Assembly (NCBI RefSeq): GCF_000716675.1
Contig: NZ_JNXT01000065.1
Coordinates: 1-45,300, forward strand
Source: Streptomyces alboflavus
GTDB lineage: Bacteria; Actinomycetota; Actinomycetes; Streptomycetales; Streptomycetaceae
Length of the DNA: 45,300 nt
Reading direction: 5' to 3'
Positions 8,568-16,934 of this stretch are shown piece by piece. Position 1 is the first letter of the stretch. Each line of letters opens with the position of its first letter. The position numbers and the translations under genes are program-made. The notes under the pieces are model-generated. The model did not search any database, had not been told where the DNA came from, and was given only the letters and a program-made list of their open reading frames with translations.

Positions 8568-8917
8568 GGGTGCCACCTCTTCCCACAGACTCCACTGCGA
8601 TGTGCTGCCCGTTCGGGCCCTGTGGGGAAGTTCTACAGCGCGGGGAAGTGGGTGACCAGGCGCGCAACGGCCACGATGATGCCCGGATCCGCCCGTTTAC
8701 CCGGGCGATGTCCTGCGCGGCAACGTGATCATGTGCCCGTTGATCGGTTCGTCCCGCCCGTTTCCCGCCCGTTTGCAGCGCGGGCGGAGGGCGGGACGAG
8801 GTCCGGACGGCTGGAAATCAACGGTGGGAAATGAACGGTCGGGGGCCTGCCGTCGACCGGGCCCTGTCGGCCGACGGGACCCGGCCGACAAGACCCCGGC
8901 CGACGGGACCCCGGCCG
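8568..8917. other. Intergenic region between deoR and hydrolase
   Basis: About 350 bp upstream of deoR and downstream of the hydrolase stop. The part near 8860-8935 is a short GC-rich direct repeat (GGCCGACGGGACCC recurring with small changes). The promoter of deoR should lie near 8590-8720, but I cannot pick a convincing -35/-10 pair. No credible gene is seen on either strand. Confidence 0.5.
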
Positions 8918-10171
8918 TCAGGGCCGGTGGAAGCCGACCTCGGGGTGGGCGGGCGTCGGCCCGTCGAGCAGCGGCTGCTCGATCCCGCGCAGGTGCCGGT
9001 CGTAGAACGCGGCGATGTAGGCGCGGGTGATCTCCTCGGAGCGCCGCCCCGAGATCGGCGCCGCCGGGTCGTGCTCGCCGAGCTGCCCGAGGACGACCGG
9101 CACGTCGGTGAACGTGAAGTGCCCGGACCCGGCGACCGTCAGCCAGCGCTTCCAGCCCTCCAGGTGCGGCCAGGCGGCGCCCCAGTCGTAGGGGTCGCCG
9201 GCCTGGGTCGTGGTCGTGGTGCCGAGCAGCAGGAAGGGACGGTCCACGCTGTCGGGCCTGGTGTGGAAGCCGCCGTCCATGTTCATGCCCGCCCGCACCC
9301 GCGGGTCGGTGTCCATCAGGGCGGCCGTGGCCGCGCCGCCGATGGAGTGCCCGCCCACCCCGACCCGCCGGGCGTCGATCATCCCGGAGTGCCGCCAGGT
9401 CGCCTCGCCCGCCTCGCCTGCCTTGCCCGCCTCGCCTGCCCTGCCCGACTTGCCGCCGACGAGCCGGTCAAGGACGTACGACAGGTCCTTGGCCCGGTCG
9501 GCGGTGACGCGCGGCCCCGAGTCGCCCCCGCCGGCCGCACAGCCGACGCAGGGCAGCACGCGCCCGCCGCTGAACTCCGCGCCCGCCGCCTCATAGGCGT
9601 GGTCGACCGTCGCGACCACGTACCCCCGGCTCGCCAGGTCCTCGGCGAGGTGCGTCAGCGTCGAGCGCGGCGCGGTGAAGCCCGGGGAGAGCACGACCAG
9701 CGGGAAACGTCCCCGGGCGGGGTGCGCCGCGGTACGGGCGTAGGTGCGTGTGGAGCTGTAGTCGGCGGCGGAGACCCGGCCGTCGAGCTCGTTGTACGCG
9801 AGCAGTTCCTTGGCCGCCGCCTTCGAGGTGTACGCGGTGCCCCGGCCGCCCGTGCCGCGCGCCGGGTAGTACAGCGACAGCATCAGCTCCCGCGCCCCGG
9901 CCGAGGGCACCCACGGGTCCTCGCGGCTCTTGTCGACCAGGTGCAGGGTGTCGCGGCCGACGGTGAACCGGCCGGTGGGGCGGGGGAGTTCGGGCCGGAC
10001 CGCGGGCGCGTCGGTGGCGCGGTGCTGCGCGGTGGCCAAGGGCTCGGGGGCGGCGGCGGGTGCGGCCTGGGCGCTCGCCGCGGCCGCGAGGGGCACGGCG
10101 AGCGCCAGCGCGAGCACGGCGGCGACGGCGCGCCCGCGCGGGATGTGCGGGGTCTTCAGGGTGCCAGTCAT
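8918..10171 (-). CDS. Secreted alpha/beta hydrolase, PAF-acetylhydrolase-like
   Basis: A 417-aa exported hydrolase. The N-terminus is a signal peptide (basic MTGTLKTPHIPRGR, hydrophobic core, AQA|AP cleavage near 36). The catalytic fold carries the oxyanion region PLVVLSPGFTAPRS, the nucleophile elbow GGHSIGG with Ser276, a NMDGGF acid region and a late GSGHFTF histidine, matching the platelet-activating-factor acetylhydrolase/dienelactone hydrolase superfamily. A short repeated Gly-Glu-Ala/Gly-Lys-Ala insert (about 244-256) comes from 9-bp DNA repeats around 9408-9446 and lies before the nucleophile elbow. Substrate unknown: a lipid ester or small-molecule ester outside the cell. Confidence 0.88.
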   Translation of the reverse strand: MTGTLKTPHIPRGRAVAAVLALALAVPLAAAASAQAAPAAAPEPLATAQHRATDAPAVRPELPRPTGRFTVGRDTLHLVDKSREDPWVPSAGARELMLSLYYPARGTGGRGTAYTSKAAAKELLAYNELDGRVSAADYSSTRTYARTAAHPARGRFPLVVLSPGFTAPRSTLTHLAEDLASRGYVVATVDHAYEAAGAEFSGGRVLPCVGCAAGGGDSGPRVTADRAKDLSYVLDRLVGGKSGRAGEAGKAGEAGEATWRHSGMIDARRVGVGGHSIGGAATAALMDTDPRVRAGMNMDGGFHTRPDSVDRPFLLLGTTTTTQAGDPYDWGAAWPHLEGWKRWLTVAGSGHFTFTDVPVVLGQLGEHDPAAPISGRRSEEITRAYIAAFYDRHLRGIEQPLLDGPTPAHPEVGFHRP

Positions 10172-10272
10172 GACAACTCAAGCTAGCCAGCGGCGCGTTC
10201 GCGCACGTCGCCCCACGGGCTGACCCGCACCAGACCGCAGGCGTACGGAACCGTCAGCTCCAAGGACGAGCC

Positions 10273-11082
10273 TCAATACGGCCACACTGGCGGGTTCGTG
10301 CAGAAGTGGCCGCCCAGGTGCGCGTGGTCGGGGTTGGCGGGGTCGAGTTCGCCGTGCTCGGCGATCAGCTTCTCCGCGTACTGCTCGGAGTCGTCCTGCG
10401 GCTCGTACCCGAGCGCGCGGGCGGGCCCGAGGTCCCACCAGAGCCGGGTGTTGGCCGACGAGCCGTACACGACGGAGTGCTTGACGTGCGGCGCGGTGAG
10501 CGCGGCGTGGAAAAGGCGGGCCCCGTCGCCGGGCGACATCCACACCGACATCATCCGGACGTTGACGGGCTCCAGGAAGCAGGCGCCGATGCGCACGGAC
10601 ACCGTCTCGATGCCGTACTTGTCCCAGTACAGCTGGGCCAGGTCCTCGCCGAAGGACTTCGAGAGGCCGTAGAAGGTGTCGGGCCTGCGCGGGGTGTCGA
10701 CGGGGATCAGCGGGTCGTCGCCGACGGGGCGCGGGGTGAAGCCCACCGCGTGGTTGGAGGAGGCGAAGACGACCCGCGGGACGCCCTCCTCGCGCACGGC
10801 TTCGTAGAGGTGGTGCACGCCCTCGACGTTCGCCTTGAGGATCTTGTCGAAGGTGGACTCCAGGGAGATCCCCGCGAGGTGCAGGACGGCGTCGACTCCG
10901 CGCACCGCCTCGCGCAGGGCGGCCCGGTCGGCGAGGTCCACCGTGAGGGCGTCGGGCTCGCCGTCGACGGGACGCATGTCGAGCAGCCTCAGGTCGTATC
11001 CGTACGCGGGCAGGAGCCCCCGCATCAGGGTGCCGAGACCGCCGGCTGCGCCGGTGAGCAGGACGGTGCGGGGAGCGGGCAT
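10273..11082 (-). CDS. udh: Uronate dehydrogenase (NAD-dependent, SDR family)
   Basis: A 269-aa extended short-chain dehydrogenase. It has the N-terminal cofactor motif TGAAGGLG (10-17), LHLAGIS, the family-typical VVFASSNHAVGFTPRP (104-119) and a YGLSK active site (Tyr138, Lys142). These match my recollection of the Agrobacterium/Pseudomonas uronate dehydrogenases (SSNH..GYYP, YGVSKCFGE). It oxidises D-glucuronate or D-galacturonate to the aldarolactone in the cytosol. ATG 11082 was chosen because GAGGAG lies eight bases upstream; a longer frame to ATG 11133 would run through the promoter and operator. It is divergent from kdgD, which acts later in the same pathway. Confidence 0.88.
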   Translation of the reverse strand: MPAPRTVLLTGAAGGLGTLMRGLLPAYGYDLRLLDMRPVDGEPDALTVDLADRAALREAVRGVDAVLHLAGISLESTFDKILKANVEGVHHLYEAVREEGVPRVVFASSNHAVGFTPRPVGDDPLIPVDTPRRPDTFYGLSKSFGEDLAQLYWDKYGIETVSVRIGACFLEPVNVRMMSVWMSPGDGARLFHAALTAPHVKHSVVYGSSANTRLWWDLGPARALGYEPQDDSEQYAEKLIAEHGELDPANPDHAHLGGHFCTNPPVWPY

Positions 11083-11104
11083 GCGGTGATCTCCTCGTAC
11101 GCGT

Positions 11105-11129
11105 TCATGTATGAGATTCACATTCATGG
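11105..11129. promoter_or_regulatory. Candidate operator at the udh transcript start
   Basis: Two adjoining motifs sit just downstream of the udh -10 element: the near-palindrome TCATGTATGA (11105-11114) and GATTCACATTCATGG (11115-11129). The first differs by one base from TCATATATGA at 16898-16907 before the dapA/ilvD pair; the second resembles, inverted, the kdgD element at 11254-11268. The position suggests repression by road-block. Confidence 0.55.
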
Positions 11130-11131
11130 AC

Positions 11132-11161
11132 ACGCTAGGGAGCGGCGGCCCCCGCCGTCAA
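11132..11161 (-). promoter_or_regulatory. Promoter of udh
   Basis: On the minus strand TTGACG (11161-11156), an 18-bp spacer and TAGCGT (11137-11132) form a vegetative-type promoter, placing the transcript start near 11125. It mirrors the divergent kdgD promoter, which has the same hexamers. Confidence 0.65.
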
Positions 11162-11210
11162 GTGCCGCGCGGAGTCCGTGAATCCGGTCCTGAGTTGCGG
11201 GTTTGCGCGC

Positions 11211-11239
11211 TTGACCGGCCCGGCGCGGCGGCTTAGCGT
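11211..11239 (+). promoter_or_regulatory. Promoter of kdgD operon
   Basis: TTGACC (11211-11216), a 17-bp spacer and TAGCGT (11234-11239) form a sigma-HrdB-like promoter, with the transcript start expected near 11246, some 50 bases before the kdgD GTG. Confidence 0.65.
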
Positions 11240-11253
11240 GGGCGCGTTCAGGG

Positions 11254-11268
11254 ATATGGATATGAATC
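11254..11268. promoter_or_regulatory. Candidate operator downstream of the kdgD promoter
   Basis: ATATGGATATGAATC here is, on the opposite strand, GATTCATATCCATAT, matching GATTCACATTCATGG at 11115-11129 in 11 of 15 positions. Each copy lies just after its own promoter, so one regulator could control both arms of the divergent pair. Confidence 0.5.
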
Positions 11269-11295
11269 AGAAACGTGCACGCTTAGGGAGAGCCC

Positions 11296-12237
11296 GTGAC
11301 GTCAGCCCCCCTCGCCGCCAGGCTCCGCGTTCCCAGCGGGCCGCTGTTCTTCCCGGTCACGCCGTACGGGGCCGAAGGCTCCGTCGACATCGAGGCCTTC
11401 CGCGCGCATGTGCGCGGGGGCGTGGAGGCGGGCGCCGCCGCGGTGTTCGCGTGCTGCGGCACGGGTGAGTTCCACGCGCTCACCCCCGAGGAGTTCCAGC
11501 TGCTCGTCACGGCCGCCGTCGAGGAGACCGCGGGCCGCGTCCCCGTGATCGCGGGCGCCGGGTACGGCACCGCGCTCGCCGTCAGGTACGCGCGCCTCGC
11601 CGAGGCCGCGGGCGCCGACGGACTCCTCGCCATGCCGCCGTACCTGGTGGTCGCCGCCCAGGAGGGCCTGCTCCGGCACTACACCGAACTGGCCGCCGCC
11701 ACCTCCCTGGACGTCATCGTCTACCAGCGCGACAACGCCGTCTTCACCCCTGAGACGGTCGTCGAGTTCGCCCGCGCGGACGGCATCATCGGCTTCAAGG
11801 ACGGCCTCGGCGACCTCGACCTGATGCAGCGCGTCGTCAGCGCCGTGCGCGCGGAGGCCCCGGGCGAGTTCCTGTACTTCAACGGCCTGCCCACCGCCGA
11901 GCTGACCGGCCTCGCCTACCGGGGCATCGGCGTCAGCCTCTACTCGTCGGCCGTCTTCTGCTTCGCGCCCGACCTCGCGCTCGCCTTCCACAAGGCCCTG
12001 AACTCCGGCGACGACGAGACGGCCGAGCGCCTCATCGACGGCTTCTACCGGCCCTTCGTCGAACTGCGCAAGGAGGGCCGCGGCTACGCGGTCTCGCTCG
12101 TCAAAGCCGGGGTGCGGCTTGCGGGACTCGACGTCGGCGGGGTGCGCCCGCCGCTGCACGAGCCGTCCGACGAGCACGTCAAGCGGCTCGCCGAACTGAT
12201 CGAGCGCGGCCGGGCGCTGCTGCGGGAGGGCGTGTGA
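11296..12237 (+). CDS. kdgD: 5-dehydro-4-deoxyglucarate dehydratase (DapA/NAL superfamily)
   Basis: A 313-aa class I aldolase-fold enzyme that dehydrates and decarboxylates 5-dehydro-4-deoxy-D-glucarate to 2-oxoglutarate semialdehyde (EC 4.2.1.41). Family marks: PSGPLFFPVTPYGAEGSVDI at the N-terminus, FACCGTGEFHALTPEEF (~51-67), DVIVYQRDNAVF near 140-151, the Schiff-base lysine Lys168 in GIIGFKDGLGD, and LYFNGLPTAE near 195. Start GTG 11296 follows AGGGAG with five-base spacing. Divergent from udh and overlapping the next gene by GTGA. Its product is the substrate expected for the aldehyde dehydrogenase at 27.7 kb. Other NAL-family dehydratases are the only real alternative. Confidence 0.88.
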   Translation: MTSAPLAARLRVPSGPLFFPVTPYGAEGSVDIEAFRAHVRGGVEAGAAAVFACCGTGEFHALTPEEFQLLVTAAVEETAGRVPVIAGAGYGTALAVRYARLAEAAGADGLLAMPPYLVVAAQEGLLRHYTELAAATSLDVIVYQRDNAVFTPETVVEFARADGIIGFKDGLGDLDLMQRVVSAVRAEAPGEFLYFNGLPTAELTGLAYRGIGVSLYSSAVFCFAPDLALAFHKALNSGDDETAERLIDGFYRPFVELRKEGRGYAVSLVKAGVRLAGLDVGGVRPPLHEPSDEHVKRLAELIERGRALLREGV

Positions 12238-13400
12238 GAGCGTCCGCGTTCCTCTACCCCTGGGACGTCGTCGGCGACCCCCGGGCCGCCGCGCGGATCG
12301 CCGACCTCGGCGTCCAGCAGGTCACCCTCGCCGCCGCCTACCACTCCACCCGCGCCCTCACCCCCCGCCACCCCCGCCACCGCGTCGTCACCGCCGAGCA
12401 CGCCGCCGTCCTGTACGAGCCGGACGGCCGCTGGGCGTCCCGCACCCTGCGGCCGTACCCGGCCGGAGCCTGGGCCCCGGGCGACACCTACCAGGAGGCC
12501 GCCGACGCCCTCGCCGCCGCCGGGCTCGACGTGCACACCTGGGTGGTCCTCGCGCACAACTCCCGCATGGGCGCCGAACACCCGGACACCTCCGTCGTGA
12601 ACGCCTACGGCGACCGCTACCCGTGGGCGCCCTGCGTCGCCCAGCCCGCCACCCGCGCCTACCTGACGGACCTCGCCGCCGAGGCCGCCACGAGGCCCGG
12701 CGCGGGCGGCACCGAACTGGAGTCGTGCGGCTGGTACGGCCTCGCGCACCTGCACGCCCACGACAAGATCGCGGGCGTGGGCCTCGGCGAGGCCGGGCAG
12801 TACCTGATGTCGCTGTGCTTCTGCGGCGGCTGCCGCGCCGGGTACGCCGGGCACGGCCACGACCCCGACGAACTGGCCGCCGCCGTGCGCCTGGCCCTGG
12901 ATCCTGTGTGGCGGGGCGCGGCCACCGACCCCGGCTGGGCGGGCGTGGAGAAGCTCCTCGGCGCCGGGGCGGCGGCGGTCACCCGGGCCTGGCGCGAGGG
13001 GTGCGCCCGCGCGCTCCAGGAGGCGGCGGTCGGCGCGGTGCGCGCGGCGGCTCCCGACGGCTTCCGGGTGCTGCTGCACGCCGACCCGGTGGCGCACCGC
13101 TGCGGGGCCAACGCCGGAGTGGACCCCCGGCACATTCTGTCCGTGGCCGACGGCGTGGTCGTGCCCTGCACGTCGGGCCCCGCACCGCTCGCCCCGTTCG
13201 CCGCGCACGCCGGACCCGACACCGTCCTCGCGGCCAACCTCACGGTCGTCGCGGGCATGGGCGGCAGCCCCGGGACCCTCGCTGCCGACGCCCGCGCCGC
13301 GGCCCGGCTCGGCGCCACTGAACTGCGGCTTTACCACGCCGGTTTGGCCTCGGACGACGATCTGGCGCTGGTCGGGACGGCCCTGTCGCAGATCGCCTGA
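12234..13400 (+). CDS. Uncharacterised 388-aa protein in the uronate operon
   Basis: Starts at GTG 12234 inside the kdgD stop (GTGA), so it is translationally coupled and surely part of the same operon. The chain opens with RASAFLYPWDVVGD and shows alternating hydrophobic strands and helices (GVQQVTLAAAYHST, GLDVHTWVVLAHNSRMG, GFRVLLHADPVAHRCG, TVLAANLTVVAGMGGS), which suggests a (beta/alpha)8 barrel. A Cys motif CFCGGC lies near 197-202 in MSLCFCGGCRAGYAGHGHDP. Such features occur in uncharacterised glycosidase-like barrels, but I cannot assign a family. It has no signal peptide. In this pathway the missing steps are lactone opening and aldarate dehydration, or release of uronates from glycosides; any of these could be its job (inference). 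Confidence 0.8.
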   Translation: MRASAFLYPWDVVGDPRAAARIADLGVQQVTLAAAYHSTRALTPRHPRHRVVTAEHAAVLYEPDGRWASRTLRPYPAGAWAPGDTYQEAADALAAAGLDVHTWVVLAHNSRMGAEHPDTSVVNAYGDRYPWAPCVAQPATRAYLTDLAAEAATRPGAGGTELESCGWYGLAHLHAHDKIAGVGLGEAGQYLMSLCFCGGCRAGYAGHGHDPDELAAAVRLALDPVWRGAATDPGWAGVEKLLGAGAAAVTRAWREGCARALQEAAVGAVRAAAPDGFRVLLHADPVAHRCGANAGVDPRHILSVADGVVVPCTSGPAPLAPFAAHAGPDTVLAANLTVVAGMGGSPGTLAADARAAARLGATELRLYHAGLASDDDLALVGTALSQIA

Positions 13401-13503
13401 CAACGGCTACGATCCGCGCACCACACGCCGCGAACGGGCGAGAACAGGGGTGAACCCACCCGCTCTCCGCGCGGCGCGACTGATCGTCAGACGAGGAGAC
13501 AAG

Positions 13504-14859
13504 GTGCGCAACAAGGGGATATCCGCGCTGGTCTGTGCCGGCCTCACGGCGGGCGCGGCGGTGCTCGCGACCACCGCGCCCGCGGTGGCGCAGACCGAGC
13601 AGACCGGCCCCCGCCCCACCGGCACGGCCGACATCCGCGAACAGCTGGAGAACATCCCGGGCATGACGGTCGTCTCCGTCACGGAGAAGGAGGGCCACCC
13701 CCTCTACTCCCTGACGTACCGCCAGCCCGTCGACCACCACCGCCCCGGAGCCTCCGGGACCTTCACCCAGCGCCTGACCCTGTGGCACAAGGCCACCGAC
13801 AAGCCGACCGTCCTGTACACCGGCGGCTACACCCTCGCCTCCGGCACCACCGCCCTCACCAAGCTGATCGACGCCAACCAGGTCAGCCTGGAGCACCGCT
13901 ACTTCGAGCAGTCCCGCCCCGGCGGCGCCGCGGGCAAGGACTGGTCCAAGCTGACCGTCCAGCAGGAGGCGGCCGACGAGCACCGCATCACCAAGGCCCT
14001 GCGCACCATCGAGAAGGGCAAGTGGCTCGGCACGGGCGCCAGCAAGGGCGGCATGACCGCCACGTACCACGAGCGCTTCTACCCGGGCGACCTGGACGCC
14101 GTCGTCGCCTTCGTCGCGCCCAACGACGCGAACAACAAGGACGACAGCACCTACGAGCGCTTCTTCAGGACCGTCGGCACCAAGGAGTGCCGCACCGCCC
14201 TGAACGCCGTGCAGCGCGAGATGCTGGTGCGCCGCGACACCCTCCTGCCCAAGTTCGAGGCGGACGCGAAGGCGGGCGGCCAGACTTTCCACGAGACGCT
14301 CGGCACCACCGACCGCGCGTACGAGTTCGCCGTCCTCGACCAGGTCTGGAACTTCTGGCAGTCCGGCACCGCCGCCGACTGCCCGACCGTGCCCGACGCG
14401 AAGAAGGCGAGCGACGACGAGCTGTACGACTGGTCGAAGAAGCACGGCCTGAGCGTCTACCACGACGCCGAGCTCGGCGAGAACGGCACCGGCCCCTACT
14501 ACCGCCAGGCCGCCACCCAACTCGGCTGGGCCGACCTGAAGTTCAAGCACCTCAAGGGCGTGCGCCACTACCCGGACATCTACCAGCCGAACTCGGTGCT
14601 CCCGCCCGCCATGCGCGGCTCGTACAACAACAGCACCATCGCCGACGTCGACCGCTGGGTGAAGACCCGCGGCCAGCGCATGATGTTCGTCTACGGAGAG
14701 AACGACCCGTGGAGCGCGGAGCGGTTCAAGCCGAGCAAGCGTGACTCCTACCTGTACGAGGTGCCGGGCGCCAACCACGGCGCGAGCATCGCGAAGCTGC
14801 CCGAGCCGCAGCAGTCGCGGGCCGTCGCCACCATCAAGCGCTGGGCCGGTGTGAAGTAG
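13504..14859 (+). CDS. Secreted tripeptidyl aminopeptidase, peptidase family S37
   Basis: A 451-aa exported protease related to the Streptomyces mycelial tripeptidyl aminopeptidase (PS-10, family S37). A signal peptide (VRNKGISALVCAGLTAGAAV, cleavage after AVA near 31) precedes IREQLENIPGMTVVSV and LYSLTYRQPVDHHRPG. The serine elbow GASKGGM has nucleophile Ser180; FVAPNDANNKDD follows, and the late YGENDPWSAERF and PGANHGASI supply the likely Asp and His. Start GTG 13504 has GAGGAG five bases upstream; an earlier in-frame start lacks this. It would trim tripeptides from peptide N-termini outside the cell. Its 3' end overlaps the convergent MFS gene by 26 bp. Confidence 0.88.
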   Translation: MRNKGISALVCAGLTAGAAVLATTAPAVAQTEQTGPRPTGTADIREQLENIPGMTVVSVTEKEGHPLYSLTYRQPVDHHRPGASGTFTQRLTLWHKATDKPTVLYTGGYTLASGTTALTKLIDANQVSLEHRYFEQSRPGGAAGKDWSKLTVQQEAADEHRITKALRTIEKGKWLGTGASKGGMTATYHERFYPGDLDAVVAFVAPNDANNKDDSTYERFFRTVGTKECRTALNAVQREMLVRRDTLLPKFEADAKAGGQTFHETLGTTDRAYEFAVLDQVWNFWQSGTAADCPTVPDAKKASDDELYDWSKKHGLSVYHDAELGENGTGPYYRQAATQLGWADLKFKHLKGVRHYPDIYQPNSVLPPAMRGSYNNSTIADVDRWVKTRGQRMMFVYGENDPWSAERFKPSKRDSYLYEVPGANHGASIAKLPEPQQSRAVATIKRWAGVK

Positions 14860-16051
14860 CGCGCCCGGCCGCGGACCGGAGCAGGGGCGCGGCGATCATG
14901 AGCCGCGCCCCCGCGACGACGGCCAACGGCAGCCGGTGGTCGACGAGTTCGACGAGCGCCGCGCCGAGGGCGATGCCCGCGGCCGTGGGCGCGAACATCA
15001 GCGTGCCCGCGGTCGCGGCCATCCGCCCCACCAGCTCCGGCGGCGCCTCACGCTGCACGGCCGTGAGCGCGGCGACGAGCACGCACGGCAACCCCGCGCC
15101 GTTCGTGAAGCTCCCCGCGAGCACCACCGCGTCCCACGGCGACGCGAGCAGCACCGCCGACAGCGCGGTCAGCGCGATCCCGGCGCCCGCGAACCGCCGC
15201 TCGCCCACGCGCCGCATCAGGGCGCCCGAGGCGATCCCGACGGCGACGGACCCGGCGCCCTGCGCGACGTACAGGGTGCCCGCGTACGCGGGGGAGTGGC
15301 CGAGGGCCTCCACGATCGCGTACACCAGTGACCCGCTGACGCCCGACGACAGCATGGTGAGCCCGCCCGCGACGACCAGCGGCCGCAGCCGCGCGTCGCC
15401 CCACAGCGCCCGGGCGCCCCGCGCGGTGCCCGCCCGCCATCCCTCGGGGTCCGGCGCCGGACGGGCCTCCGCCACCCGGAGCAGCGCGAAGAGCCCTCCG
15501 GCCAGGACGAACGTGACGGCGTCGAGCAGTGCGACGCGCGGCCCGCCCCAGGCGGTGAACACCGCGGCCCCGGCCACGGGCGCCAGCAGCTTCATGCCCT
15601 CGTTCGCGGACATCCGCAGCCCGTTGAGGTCAGCAAGGAGGTCCTTCCCGACGGCGCCCGCGACCAGGGCGGCCTCCGCCGCGTCGGTGACGACGCCGCA
15701 CGCCCCGTACACCACGAGCACGGCGAACAGCAGCCCGAGGCCCGCCGCCCCGCCCACGCGGTCCACCCACAGCAGGGGCAGGAGCAGCACCCCGAGGCCC
15801 ACGTTCACGGCGACCAGCAGGGGCCGGCGCCGGGTGCGGTCGGCGAGGGTGCCGAGCAGGGGGCCGAGGAGCAGCGGGGCCCACAGGGCCAGGGTGCACA
15901 GGGCGGCCAGGCCGTCGGAGCCGGTCAGCTCCTTCACCCAGATGCCCGACACCAGCGCCATCGCGGAACTCCCGAACCCGGAGACCACGACCGCCGTCAG
16001 GTAGAGGCCCGCGTTGCGGTCCCGCAGGACACGTCCGATCGTCGTTGCCAT
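14834..16051 (-). CDS. MFS transporter
   Basis: A 405-aa polytopic membrane protein with about 12 hydrophobic segments and the loop motif GTLADRTRRRP between helices 2 and 3, typical of the major facilitator superfamily (drug or macrolide efflux, MFS_3-like group). The second half contains MRRVGERRF at the symmetrical loop. ATG 16051 begins MATTIGRVLRDRNAGLYL, a usual start for this group; upstream codons look non-coding. The substrate cannot be told. It is convergent and overlapping with the S37 peptidase and divergent from the TIGR03086 gene. Confidence 0.87.
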   Translation of the reverse strand: MATTIGRVLRDRNAGLYLTAVVVSGFGSSAMALVSGIWVKELTGSDGLAALCTLALWAPLLLGPLLGTLADRTRRRPLLVAVNVGLGVLLLPLLWVDRVGGAAGLGLLFAVLVVYGACGVVTDAAEAALVAGAVGKDLLADLNGLRMSANEGMKLLAPVAGAAVFTAWGGPRVALLDAVTFVLAGGLFALLRVAEARPAPDPEGWRAGTARGARALWGDARLRPLVVAGGLTMLSSGVSGSLVYAIVEALGHSPAYAGTLYVAQGAGSVAVGIASGALMRRVGERRFAGAGIALTALSAVLLASPWDAVVLAGSFTNGAGLPCVLVAALTAVQREAPPELVGRMAATAGTLMFAPTAAGIALGAALVELVDHRLPLAVVAGARLMIAAPLLRSAAGRATSHRPSA

Positions 16052-16191
16052 GCGCCCGATGCTGGTTCTGAGGCCGCGCGCGGGGCATCGGGCAGATGCC
16101 CTACACGGCGGCGATGAGTTCGGCGCGCCCGAGGAGTCGACCTGAGGAGGGGGCCTTACCGAGGCCCCGCACGCGGACGAAGGAGAAACCC

Positions 16192-16794
16192 ATGCCGGAC
16201 GACACCGAGGCCCTGCTGCCGGACTTCGGACCGCAGACACGGCTCATGGCGCGGGTCGCCGAAGCCGTCAAGGACGACCAGCTCGACGGGCCCACCCCCT
16301 GCCCCGACTATGCGGTACGCCACCTCATCGGCCACATCGTCGGCCTCACCGTCGCCTTCACCGACGCGGGCCGCAAACAGCTCGGGCCGACCACGGACAC
16401 CGACCCGGGCAGCACCCTGCCCGACCTCGCCGACGGCTGGCGGGAGGAACTTCCCGGGCAGCTCGCCCGGCTCGCCGAGGTGTGGCGGGACCCGGCGGCG
16501 TGGACCGGGGACACCAGGGCGGGCGGCGTCGAGCTGCCCGGCGACATCGCGGGCACCGTCGCCATGAACGAACTCGTCGTGCACGGCTGGGACCTGGCGC
16601 GCGCCACGGGCCAGGAGTACGGCCCCGACGAGGTCAGCCTCGCCGTCTCCTACGCCATGGTGTCCGCGACCGCCGCCGAGTCACCCGAGGCGCGGGGCAC
16701 CCTCTTCGGGCCGCCGCAGCCGGTCCCCGAGGGGGCCTCGCTCCTGGACCAGGTGGTGGCCCTGAGCGGACGCGACCCGTCCTGGCGGCCCTGA
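16192..16794 (+). CDS. TIGR03086 / maleylpyruvate-isomerase-like metal-binding protein
   Basis: A 200-aa protein of the DinB-like, mycothiol-dependent maleylpyruvate isomerase N-terminal family. It has a CPDYAVRHLIGHIVGLTVAF core with the metal histidine, and a NELVVHGWDLARATGQE motif supplying further ligands, as in TIGR03086. ATG 16192 has AAGGAG seven bases upstream. It is probably cytosolic and may act in mycothiol-linked detoxification or hydrolase chemistry; the substrate is unknown. The MFS gene lies divergently 140 bp away. Confidence 0.85.
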   Translation: MPDDTEALLPDFGPQTRLMARVAEAVKDDQLDGPTPCPDYAVRHLIGHIVGLTVAFTDAGRKQLGPTTDTDPGSTLPDLADGWREELPGQLARLAEVWRDPAAWTGDTRAGGVELPGDIAGTVAMNELVVHGWDLARATGQEYGPDEVSLAVSYAMVSATAAESPEARGTLFGPPQPVPEGASLLDQVVALSGRDPSWRP

Positions 16795-16846
16795 CAGCGG
16801 CCACCGGGCCGACGGGGAGGCGCAACGACCGGTCGCCGCGAGGCCG

Positions 16847-16907
16847 TTGACGCGGCCCGCGCGGCACGCCTAGCTTCATCGCGTCGTACTTCATGCGTCA
16901 TATATGA
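16847..16907 (+). promoter_or_regulatory. Promoter and palindromic operator of the dapA/ilvD pair
   Basis: TTGACG (16847-16852), 18-bp spacer and TAGCTT (16871-16876) form the promoter. A perfect 10-bp palindrome TCATATATGA (16898-16907) follows just after the expected transcript start, extended by GCG/GACGC flanks. The layout copies that of udh at 11105-11161. Confidence 0.6.
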
Positions 16908-16934
16908 GACGCGATACGCGAGAGGCGCGCGCCC

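Noticed and set aside
11083..11133. Longer uronate dehydrogenase start at ATG 11133
   Set aside because: It would place the start codon within the promoter -10 region and the candidate operator; GAGGAG sits before ATG 11082.
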